NCBI GenBank assembly: GCA_958296025.1
Contig: OY282430.1
Location: 2,728,001-2,792,000 of the forward strand
Length of the DNA: 64,000 nt
Source: an uncultured Pseudomonadales bacterium
GTDB taxonomy: Bacteria > Pseudomonadota > Gammaproteobacteria > Pseudomonadales > Azotimanducaceae
Direction of reading: 5' to 3'
Under the pieces are notes generated by a model that was not told where the DNA came from, made no database searches, and was given only the letters and a program-made list of their open reading frames with translations. A program made the translations under genes and the position numbers. Below, in pieces: positions 51,960 to 61,150 of this stretch (position 1 is its first letter; the number at the start of each line of letters is the position of its first letter).

Positions 51960-52622
51960 CTAGACGGCGAGCCGGCGGAACGCGGAGACCAACGCCTCGG
52001 CCTTGCGCGGCCTTTTGATGATGCCGCGGTAGCGGCCTTCGGGGTCGATCAGCACGATGTGGCTGGAGTGCTCCACCGTCAGCCCCCCTTGCCCGTCCGC
52101 AACGGTGACGAAGGCAACGCTGACGTCTTGGGCGATTTTCAGGACCTCGGAACGGGTGCCGCGCAGCCCTAGGAAGCCCTCGGAAAAACGCCCCAGAAAG
52201 GCCGCTATGCTGGCAATGTCATCCCGTTCGGGATCAACGCTGATGAACAGGCCGCGGAAAGTGTCGCCCCTCGGCAGCGCCCGAATTTGCGCCTCCGCTT
52301 CGGCCATGACAGCAACTGTCGTTGGGCAGATATGCGGGCAGTTGGTGAAGCCGAAGAACAAATAGGTCCAATGGCCGGCCAAGTCCTGCGCTTGGAACTG
52401 GCCTCCCCTATGGGTCTCAAGCTGAAAGGCCGGCACCGCCTTGGGCTCGGGCAGCAGGACAAGGCCCTCCGCCGGCATTGCCGCCACGGCCTCCCGGCGG
52501 TTTAGGCCGGCATGGAGGAGCACGCTGCCGGCAAGCGCCGCGACCAGAAGCGCCGCCACGCCAAGCCGCAAGCGATGCTGCATGGGCAAACGGCGGGAAG
52601 GCAAACCCTCAGACTCCGACAT
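51960..52622 (-). CDS. SCO1/SenC-family copper chaperone for cytochrome oxidase
   Basis: A 220-aa membrane-anchored thioredoxin-fold protein. One N-terminal TM (RLGVAALLVAALAGSVLL) is followed by the copper motif NCPHICP with both Cys, and the third ligand His near residue 185 (EHSSHIVLID). It delivers copper to the Cu(A) site of aa3-type oxidase in the periplasm. MSESEGLPS overlaps the end of ctaB by 14 bases; a later Met (52583) removes that overlap. It is the last gene of a long minus-strand run. Confidence 0.9.
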   Translation of the reverse strand: MSESEGLPSRRLPMQHRLRLGVAALLVAALAGSVLLHAGLNRREAVAAMPAEGLVLLPEPKAVPAFQLETHRGGQFQAQDLAGHWTYLFFGFTNCPHICPTTVAVMAEAEAQIRALPRGDTFRGLFISVDPERDDIASIAAFLGRFSEGFLGLRGTRSEVLKIAQDVSVAFVTVADGQGGLTVEHSSHIVLIDPEGRYRGIIKRPRKAEALVSAFRRLAV

Positions 52623-53508
52623 ACCAGTAGTGATCGATCAACAAAACCAAGAAAAGCGCCATCAGGTAGAGGATGGAGAAGCGGAAGGTCTGCATGGGCG
52701 CCCTTGGATTGCGGGCGGCCAACAGAACCGCCGCCCAATAAAGAAACCCGCCGCCCAGCACGAGGGCGCCGGCCAAATAGACCCAGCCGCTCATGCCGAT
52801 GGCCACCGGCAACAGGCTGGCGCCGATCAGGATCAGGGTGTAGAAGAAGATGTGGCGGCGGGTGTGGCGGTCCCCGTGGGTGACCGGCAGCATGGGTATG
52901 TTCACCGCCGCGTATTCCTCCTTACGGTCCAAGGCCAGCGCCCAAAAGTGCGGCGGGGTCCAGGCGAAGATGATGAGCACCAGAATCAGTGCGCCAGGTT
53001 CGACGGTGCCGGTGACGGCGGCCCAGCCGAACAAGGGCGGCGCGGCGCCAAACAACCCACCGATCACGATGTTCTGCGGCGTAGCCCGTTTCAGGAAGAG
53101 GGTGTAGATCAAGCCGTAGCCCACCCAAGAGGCCAAGTTGAGCCAAGCCGTCAGAGGATTGATGAAAACCAGCAGCACCCCCATGCCGGCGACGCCCAAA
53201 ACCGCGGAGAAGGCCAAGCCGGGCGCCGCGGAAATGCGCCCCGCCGCCACCGGCCGGCGCGCCGTCCGCGCCATGCGCATGTCGATTTCCGCGTCCGCGA
53301 TGTGGTTGACCACCGCCGCGGAGGCCGCCACCAAGGCGATGCCCAAGGTGCCGAACACCAGGACGTCCACAGGCACCATGCCCGGCGTGGCCAGCAGCAT
53401 GCCCACCACCGCGCAAAGCAGCATAAGCGCCACCACTCTGGGCTTGCACATTTCCAGGTAGTCGCGCCAAGTGGCGCCAGCGGCCTGGGATAGTTCGCTC
53501 ACCGACAT
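52609..53508 (-). CDS. ctaB: Protoheme IX farnesyltransferase (heme O synthase)
   Basis: A 299-aa UbiA-family membrane enzyme attaching a farnesyl group to heme b. The Asp-rich prenyl-diphosphate site NHIADAEIDMRMARTARRP (near residues 68-86) is the family signature. TPPHFWALAL and IPMLPVTHGDRHTRR are also conserved. Several hydrophobic helices make up the rest. It lies 37 bp downstream of ctaA and overlaps sco, forming a heme A / Cu(A) assembly cluster. Confidence 0.93.
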   Translation of the reverse strand: MSVSELSQAAGATWRDYLEMCKPRVVALMLLCAVVGMLLATPGMVPVDVLVFGTLGIALVAASAAVVNHIADAEIDMRMARTARRPVAAGRISAAPGLAFSAVLGVAGMGVLLVFINPLTAWLNLASWVGYGLIYTLFLKRATPQNIVIGGLFGAAPPLFGWAAVTGTVEPGALILVLIIFAWTPPHFWALALDRKEEYAAVNIPMLPVTHGDRHTRRHIFFYTLILIGASLLPVAIGMSGWVYLAGALVLGGGFLYWAAVLLAARNPRAPMQTFRFSILYLMALFLVLLIDHYWYVGV

Positions 53509-53545
53509 TTTCCTTAAGTCTTTTTGGACAGTGCCTAAGCTGATC

Positions 53546-54535
53546 CTAAGCCTTTGCCCCGCTGGCGATGCAGTGCCTGACCGTCACCAGCGCAAGCAGC
53601 AACAGAGCGCCTCCAGCGTTATGTGCGGTCGCCACCCAAAGCGGCAGCGCCAAAAACACATTGAGCACGCCCAGAGTGATCTGCGCGGCCAACAGCCCCA
53701 GCACCCAAGGCGCAAGGAAATTCCCCGCCGTCGCCAAGCGCCATCCTAACGCACCCACGACTACAAGCACCGCCAAGGCGCCGAGACGGTGCGCGAACTG
53801 TATGGCGATACGCGCCTCGCTGTCCAGCATTCCACCCAAATAATTTGGGCCGACGGCCTGAAAGACGTCAAAACCCCGCCCGAAATCCATCGGCGGCACC
53901 CAAGCGCCATGACAGGTGGGGAAGTCCGGGCAAGCCAATGCCGCGTAGTTTGAGGTCACCCAGCCGCCCAAGGCCACCTGCGCCGTCACCACCACTAGGG
54001 CCAGGACAGCCAGCCGCCGCAACCGTGCCGGGACGGAGCCCACCGGAACCGCCCCCGTGCGCAACGCCAGCCACCACAATAGCGCCAAGGTGGCGAAGCC
54101 GCCGAGCAGATGCGCCGTGACCACTTGCGGCCACAGCTTCAGCGTCACCGTCCAGGCACCGAAAGCGCCTTGCAGGATCACCAAGGCCAGCAGCGCCGTC
54201 GGCAGGGCCCTCGACACCGCCCCCTTGGCCCGAACCGCCACCACCGTCAAGGCCAGTATCAGCGCCCCCAAGGCGGTGGCGAAATAGCGATGCACCATTT
54301 CGACCCAAGCCTTGCCCACATCCACCGGCGCATCGGGATACCGGGCTGCGGCGGCCTGCAACTCCGCCTCGCTGTCCGGCACACCGAACTGGCCGTAGCA
54401 GCCGGGCCAGTCCGGGCAGCCCAAGCCGGCGTCCGCCAAGCGCGTGTAGGCGCCCAAAACGACCACCACCAAGGTCAGGCCGATGCCGGCCAGCGTCAAC
54501 CGTCGTATCGTTGTCAATGCCCTGTGTTCAGCCAA
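53546..54535 (-). CDS. ctaA: Heme A synthase
   Basis: A 329-aa, roughly eight-helix membrane enzyme that oxidises heme O to heme A. It has the paired cysteine loops GLGCPDWPGCYG (near residue 40) and ACPDFPTCHG (near 205) and heme-ligand histidines in VEMVHRYFA, VTAHLLGG, QFAHRLGA and ATAHNAGG. It overlaps the upstream assembly gene by 8 bases, showing co-expression. The oxidase structural genes themselves are not in this window. Confidence 0.93.
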   Translation of the reverse strand: MAEHRALTTIRRLTLAGIGLTLVVVVLGAYTRLADAGLGCPDWPGCYGQFGVPDSEAELQAAAARYPDAPVDVGKAWVEMVHRYFATALGALILALTVVAVRAKGAVSRALPTALLALVILQGAFGAWTVTLKLWPQVVTAHLLGGFATLALLWWLALRTGAVPVGSVPARLRRLAVLALVVVTAQVALGGWVTSNYAALACPDFPTCHGAWVPPMDFGRGFDVFQAVGPNYLGGMLDSEARIAIQFAHRLGALAVLVVVGALGWRLATAGNFLAPWVLGLLAAQITLGVLNVFLALPLWVATAHNAGGALLLLALVTVRHCIASGAKA

Positions 54536-55076
54536 GGTCCGACACCTTCAGCATCTTCTTCAAGTCCTGCGCGACAGGCATTGCATTGGCGGTCAGCTCA
54601 TAGCGCAGAATCACGTTGCCGGCCGGGTCCACAACGTAAATGCCATCGGCGAGTGTTTTTTCGCCTTCGCTTGTGAATATGCGGTGTCCAACACTGCGTT
54701 CGTCGCCGGGCGAAGCGCCCGGCTTGGTGAGGACCAAGGCCAGCCGCATGTGCGCAGCCTGCTCCGCCAACAGCTCGGGCAGTTGCGCTAGGTGATGCAA
54801 GGCCTGCCGGCAGACTGTCGCGCAGTCCTTCACCGCCACCCAAACCCACCAATGACGGCTGCCGTCCACCGGCTCGCCCACGGCATCGGTCAAGCCCAAG
54901 TCCCGCGCCAACACGGGCGGCTCGACAAATTCACCCAAGTTGGTGGTATGCCGCAAGGTCTCCTGCTGGGCCAGATAAATCAGGCTGTAAACGCCAAACA
55001 ACACCATCAAGGGCAGGGCGATGATCATGATCACCACTTGCCGGCGGTTTCTTTTGACGACTTCCAGGTTGGCCAT
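54528..55076 (-). CDS. Membrane-anchored thioredoxin-fold-like protein, cytochrome oxidase assembly locus
   Basis: A 182-aa protein with one TM (VVIMIIALPLMVLFGVYSLIY, residues 14-34) and a periplasmic domain of the type regularly found before ctaA (HWWVWVAVKDCATVCRQALH, then GIYVVDPAGNVILRYEL). The CATVC pair is like a Sco-type redox or metal site. An assembly or copper/heme handling role for the oxidase is inferred from position, as no enzyme function is known. It overlaps ctaA by 8 bases and follows aroE by 12 bp. Confidence 0.75.
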   Translation of the reverse strand: MANLEVVKRNRRQVVIMIIALPLMVLFGVYSLIYLAQQETLRHTTNLGEFVEPPVLARDLGLTDAVGEPVDGSRHWWVWVAVKDCATVCRQALHHLAQLPELLAEQAAHMRLALVLTKPGASPGDERSVGHRIFTSEGEKTLADGIYVVDPAGNVILRYELTANAMPVAQDLKKMLKVSDLG

Positions 55077-55088
55077 GGCGGCTGCGCC

Positions 55089-55898
55089 CTAGTCCCTGCG
55101 GTTCGCCCGGAGCGCCCGCAGCACGGAACGGGTTTCCGGCTGCTGGCCGCGCCAAATGGCGAAGGCCGCCGCCGCCTGCTCCACCAACATGCCCAGGCCG
55201 TCGCAGACCCAAGCCGCTCCGGCGCGTTTCGCCCATTGGCAGAAGGGGGTTCGTCCATCCCGGCTGTACAGAAGGTCGTAGCAGACGGCGCCCCGCGCCA
55301 GCTCGGCGGCGATCAAGCCGCCCTCCCCTTGCAAACCGGCGGAGGCGCCGTTGAGGATGATGTCGAAGGTTCCCCGAATGTCCCCCAGGGAGGATGCGCC
55401 GAACTTGCCGCCATGCTGTTCGGCCAAGGCTGTCGCTTTGCCGGGCGTGCGGTTGGCGATGTGGATGGCCGCCGCGCCGGCCCCGGTCAAGGCGTCCAAG
55501 ATGCCGCTGACGGCGCCGCCTGCGCCGATCACGAGCAGCCGGCGCCCAGAGATTGCGACGCCCTGCGCTTGGAGGTCTCGAATCAGGCCGAAGCCATCGG
55601 TGTTGAAGCCGTGCGTCCTGCCTTTATCCAAGGCGATGGTATTCACCGCGCCGCATTCGGCGGCGGCCGGGTGGGTGCTGTCCACCCAACGGCAGGCGTC
55701 CCCCTTGAAGGGCATGGTGACGTTGAGGCCCTTGCCGCCAGACTGGAAAAACGCCGCCGCCGCTGCGGCAAAGCCGTTCTTGGGCGCCAGCAGCTTGTCG
55801 TAGTGCAGGCGCTCCCCGGTCTGCTTGGCAAAGGCGCGGTGAATGTCCGGCGACAACGAGTGCGCAATGGGATGGCCGACGACGGCGTAGCGGTCCAT
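55089..55898 (-). CDS. aroE: Shikimate dehydrogenase
   Basis: A 269-aa NADP enzyme of the chorismate pathway. RYAVVGHPIAHSLSPDIH (residues 3-20) holds the substrate serines, GLNVTMPFKGD the catalytic Lys, NTDGFGLIRDL the Asp, and VIGAGGAVSGIL the cofactor loop. The start ATG 55898 overlaps the tsaC stop (TGATG); the frame is open further upstream only as a shadow of tsaC. Confidence 0.95.
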   Translation of the reverse strand: MDRYAVVGHPIAHSLSPDIHRAFAKQTGERLHYDKLLAPKNGFAAAAAAFFQSGGKGLNVTMPFKGDACRWVDSTHPAAAECGAVNTIALDKGRTHGFNTDGFGLIRDLQAQGVAISGRRLLVIGAGGAVSGILDALTGAGAAAIHIANRTPGKATALAEQHGGKFGASSLGDIRGTFDIILNGASAGLQGEGGLIAAELARGAVCYDLLYSRDGRTPFCQWAKRAGAAWVCDGLGMLVEQAAAAFAIWRGQQPETRSVLRALRANRRD

Positions 55899-56464
55899 CA
55901 GCGCAACAGCTCCCCGGCCAGAGTTCGCAGTTGGCTCGGCCCCCGCCGCCCCTGCGTTTGGCCCGGCACCAGGTAGTCGATGCGGCTCTGAAACCAGCGG
56001 CGCACGCGCAGTGCATCGGTGGTTGGCGGATGGCCGGACGGATTGGCGGAAGTGGAGACCAAGGGACCGCCAAACAGGGCGCAGAGGGTCCGCGCTTGGG
56101 GATGGCCGGGCACCCGCACGGCAATCGTTGCGGATTGCCCGCCGGTGATCCAAGCAGGAAACCGTCGGTTCGGCAGAATCCACGACACCGGCCCCGGCCA
56201 ACTGGCTTCCACCATGCGCCGCTCGGCAACCGTCAGGAGTTCCAGTTCCGGGGCAAAGCAGTCCGCGTCGGCACCGATGAGGATGAAGCCCTTGTCCGGG
56301 CGACGCCCCTTCAATGCCAAAGTGCGGCCAACGGCTTGGCAATCAAAGGGATCGCAGGCAAGGCCCCAAACGCCTTCCGCGGCATGGGCCACCACACCGC
56401 CTCGACGCAAGTGATGCGCTGCACCGCAAAGATGGAAGTGGTCAATGCGCCTGTGCCCGTCCAT
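55898..56464 (-). CDS. tsaC: Threonylcarbamoyl-AMP synthase
   Basis: A 188-aa YrdC/Sua5-type protein that makes the precursor of t6A37 in ANN-decoding tRNAs. LRRGGVVAHAAEGVWGLACD (near residues 18-37) is the nucleotide/threonine site, LKGRRPDKGFILIGA follows, and STSANPSGHPP closes the pocket. The start at 56464 (MDGHRRIDHF) gives the usual short TsaC length; the frame is open to 56587. It is coupled to aroE. Confidence 0.93.
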   Translation of the reverse strand: MDGHRRIDHFHLCGAAHHLRRGGVVAHAAEGVWGLACDPFDCQAVGRTLALKGRRPDKGFILIGADADCFAPELELLTVAERRMVEASWPGPVSWILPNRRFPAWITGGQSATIAVRVPGHPQARTLCALFGGPLVSTSANPSGHPPTTDALRVRRWFQSRIDYLVPGQTQGRRGPSQLRTLAGELLR

Positions 56465-56614
56465 AAACCCAACATTTTCCTTGTCGGCAGCCGCAACGGC
56501 AGTCATGGCCGTGACGCATGGAATGTTTTCGCACCAAGCGGGGCGGTTTCCAACGGCGGGCGGACCGAACGGCGACCTCAGACTCACGGCTTGGCTTTGC
56601 CACCGCCGAAAACA

Positions 56615-57109
56615 CTAAAGTTCCGACTGCACACGCGCATTCTGCGCTTGCACCTTCTCCCGGTTCCGTTCACGGTCCGCCTCAAGGGCGGTCTGCAACG
56701 CCGGATCGCCAAGGGCCAATATCTGCGCCGCCAAATAGGCCGCGTTCCTAGCGCCGGCGCCGCCAACCGCCACCGTGGCGACTGGGATGCCGCCGGGCAT
56801 CTGCACGGTGGCCAGCAACGCATCAAAGCCGCTCAAGGGGCCGCTGTTGATCGGCACGCCGATGACCGGACGCACGCAGTGGGCGGCCACCGCCCCGGCC
56901 AGATGGGCGGCCATCCCGGCGCCGCAAATGAACAGGGCGCAACCCCGTTCAACCGCATCCGCCACATAGGCGGCAGTGGCGGCCGGCGTACGGTGCGCCG
57001 AGGTAACCCGCACCTCAAAGCCTATGCCTAGACGATCGAGCACCTCGGTGCATTTCTGCATAATGGGCCAATCCGATTCGGAGCCCATCAATACGGCGAT
57101 AAAACTCAT
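56615..57109 (-). CDS. purE: N5-carboxyaminoimidazole ribonucleotide mutase
   Basis: A 164-aa class I PurE of purine synthesis. [15 protein letters not shown] opens the protein with the ligand Ser/Asp set. The catalytic His is in [11 protein letters not shown], and [15 protein letters not shown] and [25 protein letters not shown] are conserved. No PurK is adjacent in the window. It lies 14 bp downstream of dprA and 150 bp ahead of tsaC. Confidence 0.95.
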   Translation of the reverse strand: MSFIAVLMGSESDWPIMQKCTEVLDRLGIGFEVRVTSAHRTPAATAAYVADAVERGCALFICGAGMAAHLAGAVAAHCVRPVIGVPINSGPLSGFDALLATVQMPGGIPVATVAVGGAGARNAAYLAAQILALGDPALQTALEADRERNREKVQAQNARVQSEL

Positions 57110-57123
57110 TTTTCTCTTCGATT

Positions 57124-58149
57124 TCAGGGGGGCGCACGAATATACCCATCCGCGGTAGGCTCCACAAACCCCAACAGCTCCAATTGCACCAAATCGCCGA
57201 TAACCACCTCCACGGACAGGCCGACGGCCAAGGAGATGTCATCCGCCGCCGTCGGCGTGGCGGAAACCGCGCTGAACACTGGGGCAAGGCGCTCCGGCGG
57301 CGTTTGCGGCGCTTGTGCCGCCGCAACGCAGAGACCCATGCTGCCGAGCACGTCAGCGGCGCATTCCGCCAATTCCGCGCCTTGGCGGATCAGCCAATGG
57401 CAGCCGGCGCTGACCGAGTTGCCCACCGCCCCCGGCACCGCGAAGACATCCCGGCCCTGCTCCGCGGCCATGCGGGCGGTAATCAAGGAGCCGCTGCGTT
57501 CGGACGCTTCGACCACCACCACCGCATTGGCCAAGCCACTGATGATGCGGTTGCGTTCCGGGAAGTTGCCCCGATAGGGTCGGACGTCGGGCATGTATTC
57601 GCTGATCACGGCACCCCCGGCGTCCGCGATTCGCTGCGCCAAAGCCTTGTGCTCGCGCGGGTAGATTTTTGCCAAGCCGCTGCCCAACACGGCCCAAGCA
57701 CTGCCTTGGACGGCGCTGGCCAAGGCCCCGCGGTGGGCGGCGCCGTCGATGCCCCGGGCCAAGCCGGAAATGACGCGCACCCCGGCATTCGCCAATTCCC
57801 GGCCCATGCCTTCAGCAATCCGCAAGCCAAGCCGGGTGGCCCGCCGAGCGCCGACTATGGCGAGGCAGGGGCCTTGCGCCTCACGCAGTTCCCCTTGGTG
57901 ATACAGCGCCAAGGGCGGGTCCGGGATGTGGCGCAGGGGTTCCGGGTATTCGGCATCGAGACTGGTCACCACTCCGAAGCCCTGCGCGGCAATCCTGGCA
58001 AGCGGCCAAGGTGGCGCCTGGCCATGCTGTGCGGCGGCGGCTTGAGCGCCACCGGGCTTGGCAAGCCACTGGCGCACCTGTTGGCGGGACGCCTGCTGGC
58101 TGAGATGGAGCAGCGCTTCGCTTTCCGAGGCTGGGCGAGGGATGGGCAT
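57124..58149 (-). CDS. dprA: DNA-processing protein DprA
   Basis: A 341-aa single-strand DNA-binding RecA loader used in natural transformation. The central Rossmann-like domain has AIVGARRATRLGLRIA, SGLARGIDGAAHRGAL, GSGLAKIYPREH, SEYMPDVRPYRGNFPERNRIISGL and SGSLITARMAAEQGRDVFAVPG. An N-terminal helical part and a C-terminal winged helix are also present. It is divergent from def, leaving a 121-bp promoter region. Confidence 0.95.
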   Translation of the reverse strand: MPIPRPASESEALLHLSQQASRQQVRQWLAKPGGAQAAAAQHGQAPPWPLARIAAQGFGVVTSLDAEYPEPLRHIPDPPLALYHQGELREAQGPCLAIVGARRATRLGLRIAEGMGRELANAGVRVISGLARGIDGAAHRGALASAVQGSAWAVLGSGLAKIYPREHKALAQRIADAGGAVISEYMPDVRPYRGNFPERNRIISGLANAVVVVEASERSGSLITARMAAEQGRDVFAVPGAVGNSVSAGCHWLIRQGAELAECAADVLGSMGLCVAAAQAPQTPPERLAPVFSAVSATPTAADDISLAVGLSVEVVIGDLVQLELLGFVEPTADGYIRAPP

Positions 58150-58270
58150 GGTTGCGGATTTTAGGCGGCGCCCCTCTTGGGGAAAGGCGTCATCCGCCCC
58201 TCAGGTTGTAAGCCATCGGCCATTTGCACCCCGCAAGGACTATACTGACGGCGTTGCAGCGAATTGACCC

Positions 58271-58774
58271 ATGACCATTCTCAACGTCATCAGTTTTCCT
58301 GACCCCCGGTTGCGCACCAAGGCCGCGCCAGTGGCGGCGGTGGACGCCGCCATCGACCAACTGGTGGGGGACATGCTGGAGACCCTTTACCAAGCCCCCG
58401 GCATCGGCTTGGCCGCCACCCAAGTGAATGTGCATAAGCGGGTGATCGTCATCGACATATCGAAGGACGGGGACGATCCCTTGGTGCTCATCAACCCGCA
58501 ATTGGAGGTGTCCGGGGAACTGCTGGAGACCCAGGAGGGCTGTCTATCCGTGCCCGGCTTCTATGAGCCGGTCACCCGTCGGGAGCACACCCATGTGCAG
58601 GCGCTGGACCGGCAGGGCAAGCCCTTTGCGATGGACGTCGACGGCCTGCTCTCCGTCTGCATTCAGCATGAGTGCGACCATCTGCAGGGCAAGCTGTTTG
58701 TGGATTACCTGTCCAGCCTGAAGCGCTCGCGCATTCAGAAAAAGCTGCTGAAGAGCCGCCGCGCCGCCGCCTAA
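58271..58774 (+). CDS. def: Peptide deformylase
   Basis: A 167-aa metallo-deformylase that removes the formyl group from new proteins. The three diagnostic motifs are [18 protein letters not shown] (metal Cys) and QHECDHLQG (two metal His and catalytic Glu). The length is normal for the gammaproteobacterial type I enzyme. It begins the plus-strand block def-fmt-rsmB-trkA-trkH. Confidence 0.95.
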   Translation: MTILNVISFPDPRLRTKAAPVAAVDAAIDQLVGDMLETLYQAPGIGLAATQVNVHKRVIVIDISKDGDDPLVLINPQLEVSGELLETQEGCLSVPGFYEPVTRREHTHVQALDRQGKPFAMDVDGLLSVCIQHECDHLQGKLFVDYLSSLKRSRIQKKLLKSRRAAA

Positions 58775-58878
58775 AGCGCGCGTGCGGCACCCGGCCCGCA
58801 CACCGCATCCGCCGCCGGCCAGGGCTGCTCAAACCGCCAAGGCCAACCCAACGCACCCACCCTCAAGACCGCTAAGCC

Positions 58879-59817
58879 ATGCCAACCCGCTTCGCCTTCG
58901 CCGGCACACCGGATTTCGCCGCCCGCATCCTCGGCGGACTGCTGCAATGCGGTCTTCGGCCAACCCTCGTGCTGACTGGGCTGGACCGGCGGCGCGGGCG
59001 CGGGCGCAGGACCTCCGCCAGCCCTGTGAAGCAGTTGGCGTTGGCCGAAGGGCTGGCCGTGCAGTCGCCCAGCAATGCCGATGCCGCCATCTCGGCCCTG
59101 GCTGGGTTGGACTTGGACACGGTGGTCGTCGCCTCCTACGGCATGATCCTACCCTTGGCCTTTCTGCAGTTTCCCCGCTACGGCTGCGTCAACGTGCATG
59201 CTTCCCTGCTGCCCCGCTGGCGGGGCGCGGCACCCATTGAGCGGGCGATCATGGCCGGCGATGAGGAAACCGGGGTCTCCATCATGCGGATAAGCGAAAG
59301 GCTGGACACCGGACCAATTCTCGCTCAGGCCAAGGTGTGCATCGGCCCGACAAGCACGGGCGCCGGACTCAGCGGCCGCATTGCCGACCTCGGCACGGAA
59401 TTGCTTTGCAACCTCCTGCCCAAGCTGGCGCAAGCGCCGGCCAAACCGCAAACCGGCGAAGCGACCTACGCCCACAAGTTGACGGCTCAGGACGCCGTGG
59501 CCGATTGGCGTCAATCGGCCATGCGCCTCGACCGGACCGTGCGCGCCTTGGTCCATCGCATGCCGATGCATAGTTGGCTTGGCGATGTGCGGGTGCAGAT
59601 ACTCGCCGCCCAAGCGGTTCAGGCCCAAGGGGATGCGGTTCCCGGCCGGATCATTCGGGCGGATCGAAGGGAAATCCTCGTCGCCTGCGGCACTGGCGCC
59701 CTGCGGCTTAAGTCTTTGCGGCTCAACTTGGGCAAGGGGGCGGCGCTTGACCCGGCGGCCGCCATCAATGGCTTTGGCGGCCTGATCCAGCCGGGCGCTC
59801 GTTTTCATGGACCCTGA
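58879..59817 (+). CDS. fmt: Methionyl-tRNA formyltransferase
   Basis: A 312-aa enzyme that formylates the initiator tRNA. FAFAGTPDFAARILGGL is the start, and the catalytic and folate site is NVHASLLPRWRGAAPIERAI, with MRISERLDTGPIL following. The C-terminal tRNA-binding OB-like domain (from TYAHKLTAQDA) is complete. It lies 104 bp after def and 43 bp before rsmB. Confidence 0.95.
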   Translation: MPTRFAFAGTPDFAARILGGLLQCGLRPTLVLTGLDRRRGRGRRTSASPVKQLALAEGLAVQSPSNADAAISALAGLDLDTVVVASYGMILPLAFLQFPRYGCVNVHASLLPRWRGAAPIERAIMAGDEETGVSIMRISERLDTGPILAQAKVCIGPTSTGAGLSGRIADLGTELLCNLLPKLAQAPAKPQTGEATYAHKLTAQDAVADWRQSAMRLDRTVRALVHRMPMHSWLGDVRVQILAAQAVQAQGDAVPGRIIRADRREILVACGTGALRLKSLRLNLGKGAALDPAAAINGFGGLIQPGARFHGP

Positions 59818-59860
59818 TCAACAGGTTCCACCGCCAAACGCCCAGCACAGGCTTTGAGAC

Positions 59861-61150
59861 ATGACCGGCCAAGTCAATGATCGGGCCAAGGCGGCCCGCC
59901 ATCTCGCGCGTGTATTGGGTCGGGGCACCAGCCTGGACAACGTCCTCAACGGCAAGGAAAGCCCCCTTTGCCTGGAATTGACCTATGGCTGCCTGCGCCA
60001 CTACTTCTCCTTGGCGGCGGCCTTGGACGCCCGCCTTGGCCGGCCCCTGCGGGACAAGGACTTGGATGTTTACGGCCTGATGCTGGTAGGTGCCTACCAA
60101 CTGCAAAGAACGCGCATTCCCGCCCACGCCGCCATCAACGAGACCGTCGCCGCCACCCGCCCGCTACGGAAACCCTGGGCTGCTGGGCTGGTGAACGGCG
60201 TACTGCGCAAACTGGCCGGTGCGTCACCGTCGCCGGGCGATGCGCAGCAACCGGGCAGCGCAGACGCCGCGGCCAGCGAGCATCCGCCTTGGCTGCGGCG
60301 ACGGCTGGTCAGCGAATACCCGGATCTGGCGTCGGCCCTGCTGGCCGCCAACAACCAACGGGCACCCATGAGCCTGCGCGTCAATCGCACCCGCATCGCC
60401 CCCGACCGATACCGCCACGCGTTGCGGCAAGCCGCGGTGTCCTGCACCCCTTCCTGGCTGCCGGAGTCGGTCATTCTGGACAAACCGCAGCCGGCGGCCT
60501 CCCTGCCAGGCTATCAAGAAGGCTGGTTTGCCGTGCAGGACATCGGCGGCCAGCTGGTCGGGGACCTCATGCGCGGACAGTTGCAGGATGGCTGCCGGGT
60601 GCTGGACGCCTGCGCCGCGCCCGGCGGCAAGCTGTTCCATCTGCTGGAGGCCGGGCTGGCGCTGGACGTCACCGCCCTGGACATTTCATCCACGCGCCTG
60701 GTCGCCTTGGCCGACATCGCGCAGCGCCTGGGCCACGCGCAATTCAAGGTTGTCGAAGCCGACGCGACCCGCTGGCAAGGCCCCGGACCCTTTGACTTCG
60801 TGCTGCTGGACGCCCCCTGCTCCGGCACCGGAACGTTGCGCCGGCATCCAGACATCAAGGTCATCCGCACCCCGCGGCAGGTGGCGCGGGCGGCGGCCCT
60901 GCAAGCGGCATTGCTGCACAATCTCTGGCGCCTGCTGCGGCCTGGATGTACCCTGCTGTACTGCACTTGCTCCCTACTCGCCGAAGAGAATGATCGAGTG
61001 GTTGAAGCCTTTCTCAATGTCAGCGGCGCCGCTGGAATTGCTCCGATTGCACTGCCCACCGGCCGCGCCACCGCGTATGGTTGGCAAATGCTGCCCACCG
61101 AACCCGCCACCGATGGCTTTTACTTGGCCCTGCTCGAGAAGAAACCGTGA
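59861..61150 (+). CDS. rsmB: 16S rRNA (cytosine-967-C5) methyltransferase
   Basis: A 429-aa enzyme with an N-terminal NusB-like RNA-binding domain (residues 1-130) and a C-terminal SAM domain. VLDACAAPGGKLFHLLE binds SAM. VLLDAPCSGTGTLRRHPDIK and the nucleophile Cys in LLYCTCSLLAEEN form the m5C active site. The stop overlaps the GTG start of trkA (GTGA), so the two are translationally coupled. Confidence 0.95.
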   Translation: MTGQVNDRAKAARHLARVLGRGTSLDNVLNGKESPLCLELTYGCLRHYFSLAAALDARLGRPLRDKDLDVYGLMLVGAYQLQRTRIPAHAAINETVAATRPLRKPWAAGLVNGVLRKLAGASPSPGDAQQPGSADAAASEHPPWLRRRLVSEYPDLASALLAANNQRAPMSLRVNRTRIAPDRYRHALRQAAVSCTPSWLPESVILDKPQPAASLPGYQEGWFAVQDIGGQLVGDLMRGQLQDGCRVLDACAAPGGKLFHLLEAGLALDVTALDISSTRLVALADIAQRLGHAQFKVVEADATRWQGPGPFDFVLLDAPCSGTGTLRRHPDIKVIRTPRQVARAAALQAALLHNLWRLLRPGCTLLYCTCSLLAEENDRVVEAFLNVSGAAGIAPIALPTGRATAYGWQMLPTEPATDGFYLALLEKKP

